64,000 nt of DNA, taken from NCBI GenBank assembly GCA_025677825.1, contig JAIXMO010000027.1:248001-312000 (forward strand). Reading direction: 5' to 3'. A program made the translations under genes and the position numbers. The stretch is from Helicostylum pulchrum. Taxonomy: Eukaryota; Mucoromycota; Mucoromycetes; Mucorales; Mucoraceae. Position 1 is the first letter of the stretch, and every line of letters starts with the position of its first letter. This document shows positions 1-9,837 of this stretch, one piece after another. The notes beneath the pieces were generated by a model that did no database searches, was not told where the DNA came from, and worked only from the letters and a program-made list of their open reading frames with translations.

Positions 1-578
1 CTGTTAATTCTAATAAATTATCACCCAAGTTCATAAATAAGCCTAAGAAAAACAAGTAAGTAAAAAAAGTAAAATAATGACATGATGTATATATATATAT
101 ATAAATATATTTTTTTACCGGTGTTTGCGGTCGACTCAGCAATAAGAGTAATAATCAATGGTGATTGATCCAATTGTATTACTTGATATTTATCGTAGAC
201 GCTTATAATACTTTTATTATGTTGAAGTCCGAGTTTTGAAGCCTATCCAAATTCAGGGAAAAAGTTAATTATTATTGGTTCCTTATCACCTCATGATTTT
301 TTTTTTTTTTTTTTGCACAACCACACTTGCCTGATTATTGGTTATAGCAAATGTTGTGGGAATGGTTGGCTCTGTCATATTTTCTTTCGCCCCCTCTGAA
401 ACACCTATAATATTATTATTACTTTACTGCTATTTTTACTTTTTTTTTTTTTTTTTTTTGCTTCTTTCTTTTTTTTTTTACTCTTTAAAATAATTACACC
501 ATCTCGGTCTGTCACCATTGCAACTAGCAGACCACTATAGAATAAGCGCGTACAGATGTCATTAAACTTTGCTTCCAT
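1..578 (-). CDS. LAMTOR3: LAMTOR3/MP1-like Ragulator subunit, 3' end outside window
   Basis: Roadblock-fold scaffold protein; in animals LAMTOR3 pairs with LAMTOR2 in the Ragulator complex that anchors Rag GTPases and MEK-ERK signalling to the lysosome. Four exons join in phase: 578-482, 404-331, 242-119 and 42 to beyond the left edge. The translation begins MEAKFNDIC and contains VTDRDGVIILK, ATNNQASKLGLQHNKSI-like order (the join reads TNNQ then ASKLG), YDKYQVIQLDQSPLIITLIA and ESTANTGLFMNLG, matching LAMTOR3 throughout its length. The first 98 or so codons plus a 14-codon fragment are present; the family is about 120 residues, so only the last few codons are missing. The second intron starts with GC instead of GT (donor CAG|GCAAGT). 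The start is the first ATG of the conserved frame. It is divergent from the gene at 1360. Confidence 0.82.
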
Positions 579-1359
579 CCTTAAAAAAAAAAGTGCAACT
601 AGAAAGGAAAAAATAATAAAGAATAACAAGTCTGATTTGAGCTCCTCTTACTGTGATTCAACTAGGCTTTTTCTGTGACGTCTTACGCGATTGCGTTTGC
701 CTTTTTTCTAATGAGCGGGGGTTCGTTCTTCCCAAAAAAAAAAAGGTGTAACGAAATTCTTGCATGAAACAAGTTGGAACGACATTTTTTGTGTGCACCT
801 TTTGAAGGATCTTAACTATATCTTATAGAATTTTTGTTTTCTTCATGTTTATACAAAAGGATACTGTTCGTCTTAAAGCTGCTGCCATGCATAAGAGCAC
901 TTGTCATATATCTTTACTCAATTAAGCAAAGTATACAACATATCAGGTCTTTGTATAAGTATCAGCTACCATAACTGTACTTTTTACTTTCTTAAAAAGC
1001 ACACTACCAGATTTGTTTTTATTCCTGTGCGTTTTTACTTCCGACTCCCGAGACTTAAAAATAACTGTGTAAGAAGGCTGCAAAGAAAAAAGTTCAGCAT
1101 GTTACTATGCATATGACCCTTTTTTAACAAAAATGTTTCTCCCATACACTAGCTCATAAACAAATTCAGTAAGCTTAGTAATGTTCTATATGTATTGTTT
1201 AATGCAATTTATAGTTTGTCACTTTAAATATCTTCAAATATGCTTGTACTCAACTTTTGTGATACATTTTGAAACTTGCCCCCATAAATACTAAACTTTT
1301 TTTCTCTTAAACTTCCAGGTTTCCCTTTTCTCTTAATATATCTCAATAATACTATTAAG
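579..1359. promoter_or_regulatory. Shared 5' region between LAMTOR3 and the AtuA gene
   Basis: This 781-base gap separates two divergently read genes and should hold both promoters. A CRE-like core TGACGTC lies at 676-682. I see no clear TATA box close to either start and no coding potential beyond short ORFs such as the one at 901-1116, which has no recognisable content. Confidence 0.35.
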
Positions 1360-3771
1360 ATGAGTGATACTAGAAAGCCTGTAAGAATTGGATGTTATTC
1401 TGCCTTTTTTGGTGACTCCCCTGAAGCTGCTGTTCAATTAGTAAAAAGCGAAGGAGCTAACTTGGATTACTTGGTTGCTGATTATCTTGCTGGTAAGATT
1501 TATTGTTAACACGTCAAAAAAAAAAAAAAAAAAAAAGTTACGCATAACGCCCTCCCTTCTCTCAACTAATTTTTTTTTTTTTTGCGGTAGAAATAACTAT
1601 GGGTATCTTTACTATTAGACGTAAGCAACGTCGTATTATTAAACACATGGGCGGTACTCCTGATAGTGGTAAAGACTACGTTCTTCAATTCCCCAATTAT
1701 GTGTTGCGTAAAATTTTACCTGATATTATCAAGAACGGTACAAAGATTGTTACCAATGCTGGAGCTTTGGACCCTGTTTTACTAAAGTCTGTGATTGAAG
1801 AGTTATTGGTCGAATTAAACCTTCCAGCAATCAAGGTAGCAGCTATCGAAGGAGATGATTTGATGGCTCAATATGAAAACGAGAACCCCATGGATGCTGT
1901 TTCCTTGGACCAGTTTAAAGAATTTAGTTCGTTCTCGCCTGTCTCTGCTACCAAGCATAACCTTCTCTCGGATAGATTGCCCAAGCCTGACGAACCCATT
2001 ATCTCTCTTCATGCTTACTTGGGTGCTCGTGGTGTTGCTGCTGCTTTAGATAAAGGCGCTCAAATTGTCATCACGGGTCGAGTTGTAGATTCAGCTCTTG
2101 TTGTTGGTCCCTTAATGCACGAGTACGGGTGGCATAAACAAGCTAACGTCGACTATGATGTTTTAGCAGCTGCATCGCTTGCAGGCCACATTATTGAATG
2201 TGGGTGTCATGCTACCGGTGGTAACTTTACAGACTGGAAGTTGGCGGCCAAATCTCCTTACGGCGGTTATTCCAATATGGGTTATCCTATTGTTGAATTC
2301 AGCGCCTCGGGAGAATTTATTGTTACGAAGCCTGAAAAAACAGGCGGTTTGGTCACCACTGCTACTGTCTCTGAACAAATCTTGTATGAAAGTTTGGATC
2401 CTGCGTATTATATCTTACCAGACGTCATTCTGGATTTACGTCAAATTAAATTAACTCAAGTTGCTGAGAACCGTGTGCTGGTACAAAATGCAAAGGGTCG
2501 TAAGCCTACGGAATGGCTCAAGTGTTGTGGGATCTTTATGGACGGATGGAAAATGACTGGTCAAATTGTTATTGGGGGTGCAGAAGCCAAGGATAAGGTA
2601 AGAAATTATTAAAAAGGGAAAGAGTCCCCCTTTTTTTTTTTAAAAAAAAAAAAAGAGAAAAAAAAAAAACTAATCTTATTTTATATTAGGCTGAAGCTGT
2701 TGGCCGTGCTGTTCGTGACCGTGTTAATAGATACTACAGTGAAAATGACATTGATCAGTTCAGAGATTTCAATATCGAAGCAGTTGGTGGTGAGACTCTT
2801 TACGGGTAAGTACAAAGAACTATTCCGATGTGATACACTGTACAACCGCAGAGTGTTTTTTTTATTCTAATTCTTCTTTTTTTTTTTAAAAAAAAAAGTC
2901 CTAATAATGCTAATAATTCTCAAGAAATCCGTGAAGTTGTTTTGAGAATGACTGCTCATCATGATGATCCTGAAGCTTTGAAAACATTCTCTATTGAAGT
3001 TGTTGCTGTAAAGTTATATTTTATTTTATTTTATTTTTATTATTATTTGCTTACGTATTGTATAGACTGCGACTAATATGGCACCTGGTATCACTGGTTT
3101 CTTTGATCGTCCTAAACCTATCCCCAACATGGTCCATTTCCCCGGACTCTATCCTAAAAGAGAGATTGAAACTATTCTCCATATAGATAATCAGAAGGAA
3201 AGTATTCCTTGGAGTGCTTGGGATGATAAAGCATCTTTTCATAAGGTTGGATCTATTGAGTCTGTACCTGAGGCTGTCATTAACAAGGGCGATGATATTG
3301 TCAAAGTCAAATTGATTGATTTGGCATATGGTAGAAGTGGTGATAAGGGAGATGTCAGTAACATTGGTAAGATTTCACAGTATTCTCTCATTTGAATTCA
3401 TGTGTTAACAAGGTCTTTTGATTTAGGTATCATTGCTCGTGATCCCAAGTTCTTACCTTACATCAAGAGATCGATCACAGCTGACGTTGTAGCCAATTAC
3501 ATGAGCCATGTATGCAAAGGAACCGTTGTCCGCTACGACTTACCCGGACTTCTTGCTTTGAATTTTGTTTTAACTCAAACTTTGGGTAAGACAAGAATAA
3601 ATTATGATTTTTAACTAATGATATACTGACTAATTTTTTTTTTATAACACAGGTGGAGGCGGATTGAGTTCGATGGTTGTTGATAGACAAGGTAAAACAT
3701 ATGCACAACTTGTCGTGACAGGTTTGGAGGTCGAGATTCCTTCTCATATTTTACGTCTTTCAAAACTTTAA
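1360..3771 (+). CDS. AtuA/DUF1446 family protein (acyclic terpene utilisation-like)
   Basis: A 647-residue protein from seven exons: 1360-1492, 1591-2597, 2690-2805, 2899-3007, 3066-3366, 3427-3585 and 3653-3771. All joins keep phase. It starts MSDTRKPVRIGCYSAFFGDS and continues DYLAEITMGI, then has the N-terminal DUF1446 domain (residues about 8-460) with GARGVAAALDKGAQIVITGR and GCHATGGNFTDW, and the smaller C-terminal AtuA-like domain (about 520-640) with AYGRSGDKGDVSNIGIIARD. Bacterial AtuA takes part in geraniol/citronellol breakdown. The fungal and plant homologues have no settled substrate, so a role in branched acyl-CoA or terpene degradation is only suggested by family. No targeting peptide is obvious. 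Introns contain long A/T runs. Confidence 0.88.
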
Positions 3772-4434
3772 ATTATAAAAATAAAATAAAACAGTTGTAC
3801 GGTTTTGTTTATGTACTTTAAAAGTCAGTTTTTTTTTTTTTAATCAGGCATGTTTGAATATCAACTAATACGCGTGCAGTATAGAGGGTTTAGGCAAAAG
3901 GGTTGTACAATACTCGGTCTGATTAGTAGTATTTTTTTTTTTTTATATTAAATAATTAGTAGTATTAATACAGGAAATTTTATATATTTCCTAGTACATG
4001 ATAGCCGAAAAGTGATAGTTTACGTTCCGCGTTCGGCTGTTTCTTGGTGCTCTCCCACCTTTTTATCCAGTAATCTATTTTTTTATATCCCTCGCTCTTA
4101 ATTTATAATCCAGTCTCAGTAAATAAAGTGCATACTTTAAAATATATTCCATTTATGAGTTCAACCTATCATGAAAGATAATTAGAATTGTTATCGTTTA
4201 CATTAAAACCTCTACTTTACAATAATAATAATAAAACTGTTTAAAATTTTTAATCATAATAAAAATAAAAGGTATCGAAGCACCACGATACAGATAAAGG
4301 TATGTAAAAAAAAAAAAAAAAAAAAAGAGCTAACCGAAAACTCGATACAGTTCGCTTTCAAGATTTACTTCAATTTTTTTGTTGGTCACACTCAACTGAT
4401 TACTGATGGTTTGAGCTGAAGCAGAAATGTCAAG
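3772..4434. other. Intergenic, no gene seen
   Basis: A/T-rich spacer after the AtuA stop codon. A short direct repeat, attagtagtatt, occurs around 3923 and again around 3957. Nothing else can be supported. Confidence 0.5.
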
Positions 4435-4539
4435 ATGTTACATTCAGTACCTTTTTCCACAACTCGCCATTCTTTATCTTCTCGTCACTCTCCTTCTCGT
4501 CGCTATCCTTCCCGTAGCTCTCCTTCTCTTCTGGTGTAA
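4435..4539 (+). CDS. Very short Ser/Arg-rich ORF, possibly a first exon
   Basis: A 34-codon ORF reading MLHSVPFSTTRHSLSSRH followed by further Ser-Arg pairs and ending at GTGTAAG. The end overlaps a sequence that would also work as a splice donor (GGT|GTAAGT), so this could be the first exon of an RS-rich protein whose remainder was displaced by the adjacent repeat insertion. No continuation was found. It is too short to name. Confidence 0.2.
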   Translation: MLHSVPFSTTRHSLSSRHSPSRRYPSRSSPSLLV

Positions 4540-4604
4540 GTAGATTTGTACCTTTTTTTTAAAAAATAAATAAATAGAAAAGTCTTTCGTGGGATATTTT
4601 GACA

Positions 4605-4717
4605 ACGTGAAAATGGTGTTAAGTTTCTCGAAACATTCTTCCCGTGCAGGACGCGGGAGGTGCGTAGAGACGCCCTGCACGGCTATACACCCAGAAAAAA
4701 AAAACGTGAAAATGGTG
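4605..4717 (+). repeat. SINE-like short retroposon with 14-base flanking duplication
   Basis: A 76-base unit (4619-4694) is followed by a run of ten A (4695-4704, the last one shared with the flank) and bracketed by a perfect 14-base direct repeat, ACGTGAAAATGGTG, at 4605-4618 and 4704-4717. A target-site duplication plus an A tail at the 3' end is the usual signature of LINE-mediated insertion of an RNA copy. The unit contains a perfect 9-base inverted repeat, CCGTGCAGG pairing with CCTGCACGG, around a GC-rich loop. A diverged copy lies inverted at 24080-24150. No pol III A/B boxes are evident, so the parent RNA is unknown. Confidence 0.6.
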
Positions 4718-5239
4718 GCTGGGTGTAATAGCCCATCATCAAAAAGATGAGCACGATAGCCGAGGTATGTGGTAGGGCGTTGAAGCAAGGTGGTGAGTTG
4801 ACGGGCATTTTCAACATTTGTTATCTTGGCAGATACTTGAAGGGATTTTGAACTCGGTCATAAACTTCTCTACTTTTGCTTCAGAAAAAAATAACACACA
4901 ATCCTTTAAGTTTTCGTTGGCAATAAATGGGTTACAAGTTGGACCAATCGAAGTAGTACTTGATTCCAGTTACTAGTAGATTGAATTGAGTGGAGCCAAT
5001 TTAAGCTTACCTCCATCATACGATTTGAACAGTAATACCATTGTACCTTCTGAAGCTGGCTTCAGAAGCCGGCATCAAAAGAGCAAGGAAAGGTACTTCG
5101 GTTTGATTCCAAGTGTTCATCAACGTTCGCACCACGAGAATATTTACTTCAATAAATGTTACTAGTATTGCGAAGTATTTACCTTGAATTATTGTACCAC
5201 CCGATTTTATGCCCTATCACGGTTGAGATTGTAATATAG

Positions 5240-6060
5240 AGGCTTACAATACCTACAGATCAGGAACTATAAATAGCAAATGTTGTCGGCATGAAAAATC
5301 AGAATTCAACAACGTTTGAAGCTCAACACTAAGTTCTACTGTTCATAAAAAGAGAGAAAAGCATATTATCCTCCGTCGTACTGTTCTCTTGTTGTTTGAT
5401 TGCTAACTTGACCGGCAATAAGTCATGGTAAGTTGCCAACCCTCCACATCTCTGCTTCTTTCTTTCTTTGGTGACTTGCAAGACGTCAGAACATCCGTCC
5501 TCGAAAGAGAATTGTTCGATGGTACGCTTATTCTGTAATTTTCTCGGTTTTGGTTCAGATGGGTGTAGCCGGGACAGGTGGTTTTGAAAACTTGTTAAAC
5601 CTGCGAGGGGAGAGGAACAAAAAGGACAAATCATAACACCCTCATCGTTGGCTTCTACAGTGATCGTAGCTATTATTTTATTTCTACGTTAGTTTAACTT
5701 CAAACGAAATTTTTTTCACAAGAATTACATTACCTCCGTATTGGTCAAACACGAGCGTAGGTGGATGCCGGCTGAAAACGTGATTTCTGCGTTTTATAGA
5801 AGGACCGAAAGACATATCACATTGATGGAAACATGTGTTTTTGAATCCTGTTTTTAATTCATGTGACAGACTAAAAATGATGTAAGCACAAAATGTTTGT
5901 CCCAAATTTTTAAAAAATAGCCTTACCTTTCTATAAAGTAAGTTGTTGTAAAGCAGCTCTGGATGACACTCGTGTAATCGAAGTTGCTGTACACCTGCTT
6001 TATAATATGAAATCAGGAAACCTCCCCCCCCCCACAACTCTGTGACGATATCCTAAATAG
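5240..6060 (-). pseudogene. Degenerate C2H2 zinc-finger gene or mobile-element fragment
   Basis: Three exon-like blocks read in order on the minus strand. The first (about 6050-5930) ends LLYRK before a GTAAGG donor. The second (about 5870-5715) holds a finger CFHQC-x(12)-H-x4-H (C-x3-C spacing). The third (about 5670-5329) holds CPFC with a following H-x4-H, again twelve residues on. After the third block the reading continues one frame over (VELSVELQTLLNSD, to about 5240), which implies a frameshift. Two tandem fingers suggest a DNA-binding protein, but the rest (KPRKLQNKRTIEQFSF, KERKKQRCG) is unfamiliar. A cytosine homopolymer of about ten bases at 6021-6031 lies in the first block. It could be a live gene whose splice sites I misread. 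Confidence 0.35.
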
Positions 6061-6061
6061 A

Positions 6062-7089
6062 ATGATTAAAAGGTTAAACATGAAAGTAAACTACGAGTTA
6101 ACGAAATTATTTTACTTACACAGGCACATCTTCTTCTAACAGATGTCATTTTTTTCTTTTTTTCTTTCATCTATTGACAGCAAAGGGTCTTTTCTTATGC
6201 TAAACAAATGACATAAATGTTGTCAGCAGTATGCTACTTACAGGTAGTGTTGATTTGTGATTGGTGAGACAACTCTTATACTATTGGAAAAAGTTGAGGA
6301 AAAAAGAAACAAAGAAAGCCGCATGCTCTAGCAAACTTTCTATTCCAAAAAATAAATGTCGCTTTCCAAAAATTAATGGCACTAAGCCAAAAATGATTGT
6401 CCCTTTATGTGTAGAAATTTCGTCCTTTTGAAATAAGAGAAATGCCACAATAAGTTAAATCAAATTGACCTAAAAATGATATGTATTTTTTGACTCCAAA
6501 ACGACTAGAATGGAGTTTTATTATAACATTGAATGATTTGTCGTTTAGAATGACCGGCGAAGTTGTATAGTATGACATTATCTGATCTTGAAAGAATGGG
6601 ATGAATTGCGGCATGATTGTGGACAGCTGTATATAAAGCTCCAGAAAAAGGGAAATTTTTATTTATTTTAGTAAAGGAAAAGTGGTAAAAAAAAAAGAAG
6701 GAAGGAAACTATTCTATTTATACAGAAAAAAAAGGAAAGAAAAAACAAAGAGCAATTTTACTGCCAGCCAAGATGCGATTATGGTTTCTTTTGCCACCTA
6801 CCTGCGGAAAGTCAACTCTGTCAAATTAAATTAATGGGTCTAAATTTATTAGCCATTTTAATACTTATTTCTTTGAATTTCTTTGAAGGTCAAAAATAAT
6901 CGCGTTGCTAAAAATATCCTTGCCAATGTCGAAAAATACTCACTGAAAAAAGAAACAGAAAGAGCCGTTAAAAATATTTATAGGCATATGTGCGTATGAC
7001 ATATTGATTGAATAAACATTTGATTGATTGATTTTTGTTATAAATTTAGTTTTGAGCAACACTTGTTTAAGCGTCATATGTTGACTGAA
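6062..7089. other. Intergenic apart from the small repeat at 6341-6401
   Basis: No supportable gene. The 69-codon minus-strand ORF at 6405-6614 includes QFDLTYCGISLISKGRNF, which is protein-like and may be a decayed exon of a repeated element, but it has no partner exon. Confidence 0.4.
6341..6401. repeat. Three imperfect tandem units of about 21 bases
   Basis: Three neighbouring copies of a pattern ttccaaaaa(t)-aaatg-cgc/cac occur in succession (tccaaaaaataaatgtcgc, tccaaaaattaatggcac, gccaaaaatgattgtccc). Weaker echoes continue to about 6490. This may be the end of a decayed transposon. No transposase is attached. Confidence 0.4.
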
Positions 7090-7790
7090 CAGTCGCTTGT
7101 TATTAAATATTAGGCCTATATATTTGAATCGTTTTTTAGTAAAAGTGAAGAGGTCCCATTACAATGGTAAGTTTATAGAATATGAGATTAAATCTGGTGG
7201 CCTAGAAAAAATCATCAACGGAATGTCTCTTGTTATGGTAAGCATCGTAAATCATTATAAGTCTCATATCCCTGCTTAACATTATAACATTATATTCAGA
7301 ACATGATTGATAATATAAAGGATATTTATGACAATTTCTCTCGCCTTAAAAACGATCAAATAACAACAATTGCTACAGAAAAATGGGCATCAAAAATTGT
7401 TGGAAACAGAGGAGTGGGTTTCTCCGATCGTTTTCAAGGAGGATGGAGAAGAGAATGAAGAAGAAGAAGAGGATGATGGTGGTAATGAAAATATCGAGCA
7501 AGTTAATACCGCCTAAATATGAATTGTTCATACTCGATTTTACAGAATATTATTTTTTAAGTAAGGCATCACCAATCAAGTATATAAAACATTATGCATA
7601 ATTAAACTTTTGAATTAGCCAACAGCAACAACAATATAACTTAAACTTTCAGCGGCAACAGCAACAACAGTTTGAAAGAAAAAATAAAAATAAAATCTTA
7701 ATATCTTAATACTTATTCACATATACAGATATACATTATTCTATTTTATTTTGCTACGCGCACTGGGTCCGTTAGGATATCTTCCATAAA
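7090..7790 (+). pseudogene. Relic of an unrecognised intron-containing gene
   Basis: Coding-like pieces lie on the plus strand. One (about 7140-7236) reads RSHYNGKFIEYEIKSGG, then passes a GTAAGC donor (7237) and CAG acceptor (7299) to continue NMIDNIKDIYDNFSRLKNDQ in phase. Further on the frame is interrupted. A second frame gives an acidic tail (KLLETEEWVSPIVFKEDGEE and a run of Glu) ending in a stop at about 7516. A glutamine-rich stretch (CAA/CAG codons) follows at 7620-7675, and a last exon-like segment ends YFILLRALGPLGYLP and stop at about 7786. The pieces cannot be joined into one frame, so I regard this as decayed. No family recognised. Confidence 0.3.
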
Positions 7791-8642
7791 GTCCATATTA
7801 AAGGAAGCAAAATTTAGACAGTCACTGTAAAAGCAATGTAAAAATTACAAAATATGTATTTGTCTTCTGTCCAAGAACCTTTTAAATCAAGTTGATTAAG
7901 CCGTTTATCATTGTGTGTATTATCTACTTGGAGAAAAATTTGCTTTTACAACGATCTCATGATGCATCTTGTTCCCGAGATGCATTCAATAAAAAGACGA
8001 TCCCAAAACAACTACTTGTTGAATTTCTGATGTCTTAGACCTTAACTGACTTTACATTGTTCAATCCAGCTTTAGTCACATTCCACAGGGTGGCTAGTTA
8101 TCATTTATGCCAATACAGTCGTTCCAATGTCAAAGGGCGTGATAAATTTGTTCAAAGGACGTTTTTTAAATCCTTGAAGGACGGTTTTTAATAGCCCAAA
8201 GAGCATTGTGTTACGTATGCGGATTGACTTCTTCCCAGTCAGCAATTGTCTCCTTGACCATTCTCAAACATAATTTTTCCCGTGATTGAATACATAATAA
8301 AAAGTTTTTTAACAAATAAGAAAAAGAGCTAATTTGGAGTAGCAAATTGGTACAGTGAGCACTGTATATATTAATAGATTCATTTTTTTTTAAAGAGGTC
8401 CTTTAAAATAAAATAGGCTTGCCTGTGAATAGCAAGTTGAGGTCCATCTTTTATTCGAAACTTGGACCTGTCATTCAGTACTAAAAATTTTTTGTAAAAA
8501 AAAGCATTTTGATTGGACATGTCTTGAAAGAATTTGAACGGACCAATATTTTATTGGTTACGGTCCTATCTGATTTAATTTCAAAGATTACATTTTTTTT
8601 AGATCGGATTGTTTTTCTCTTTCTCCTTCTTGTAAAATCATA
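7791..8642. other. Intergenic, probable 5' region of the RGS gene
   Basis: No gene is supported here. The last 100 bases before 8643 include an ATTGG box on the plus strand (about 8552) and a T-rich leader. Confidence 0.4.
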
Positions 8643-9739
8643 ATGACGAAGAAACGTAGAACATCACATATGAGTCAACAAGGTATAATAGATATTTCAA
8701 CAAGAACGAGAAAATCGATTTCGAAATCAAGACGATCTTCAGCAGTAGAAGAGAAACCACCTTCTAGACGTACTAGTTTAGCTGCGGCTATCAGTTTACT
8801 GTCGTTACCTTCGTTTATGGAACCTACTCATCATTCTTCTTCACAAATCGTCAGTGCGTTGGATGGTTATGCGTTATATAAAGTTAAGGTTGATAGATCT
8901 TCCAGAAAATTAGATTGCTTTTTTGGTGAAACAACCCCTGTGGACGTTTGTGTGAATGAGATTATTAAGGAAGGATTAAAAGCTATGCTGGAATCTAAAG
9001 TACCTTTGTGTTATTTTCTGTATCATTTATTAGATGAATTTAGTTCGGAGAATTTGGTAAGAAAAAAAAAAAAAAACTTGTATATTTTTAACGCTTTTTT
9101 AAATGAATATTTTTTTTTCTTCTAACATACTATGTATTATAGTTTTTTTTCCTTGACGTATCTGATTTTGAAAACCAATTTAAAAAGAAAACTATCGACG
9201 ATCAAATCCTGATGGCACAAAATATCTTTGACAAGTATATTTCAACCAGTGCCAATTTCGAAATCAATTTAGAAGATCGAGTGAAACGAGATATTATTAC
9301 GAATTTTTCAAAGCTGGATAGTTCAATTACACAACATATGTTTGATGAAGCAAAGACATCAACTTATATTTTATTAGAAGGTAGTTTTATTCGATTTTTA
9401 CATACACAAGCTTATAAGGATATGATTACAAATTGTGGTGAATTGACGATTCACTACAGCGATCAAGCTACATACCTGGGATTGAATTATCTAGTGGAAT
9501 ACTTGCAGTCTCAACAAGATACGTTGATTACCTATAACGAAAGCAGTCATACATTTAGCAAAACACTGTTATCGTTAAACTTGCAACATTATGAAACTGT
9601 CAAATTGGCTATTCAAGACTTTATAAAATCAACTTTTCATATTGATTACCTGTCAAAGAAAGCTTCTTGGTCATCTACCAATTTTGAAATTATAAAATTG
9701 AGCAAGGAATTGAATAAAAAGAAGAATGGAAGAAAATAA
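8643..9739 (+). CDS. RGS-domain protein (regulator of G-protein signalling)
   Basis: Two exons, 8643-9056 and 9143-9739, joined in phase give 336 residues. An N-terminal basic, Ser/Arg-rich tail (residues 1-60) precedes an RGS-type helical domain starting near LDCFFGETTPVDVCVNEI (about residue 97) and running to about residue 280, including ILMAQNIFDKYISTSANFEI and SSITQHMFDEAKTSTYILLE, the usual RGS helix order. RGS domains speed GTP hydrolysis by G-alpha subunits, so the likely role is damping a heterotrimeric G-protein pathway. No DEP domain or membrane segment is seen. The gene is convergent with the kinase on its right, only 98 bases between stop codons. Confidence 0.72.
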
Positions 9740-9837
9740 AAATTGTATATAGATGTATATTATAATAATAAAGATACCCCCCACTCCACCCCCCTCCACT
9801 CTTTTTTTAAAAAAATAATTATATATTTGTTTTGTTT

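Noticed and set aside
7090..7790. A complete gene joining all frames at 7090-7790
   Set aside because: Several donor/acceptor choices were tried; the acidic and glutamine-rich segments cannot be put in phase with the first two exons.
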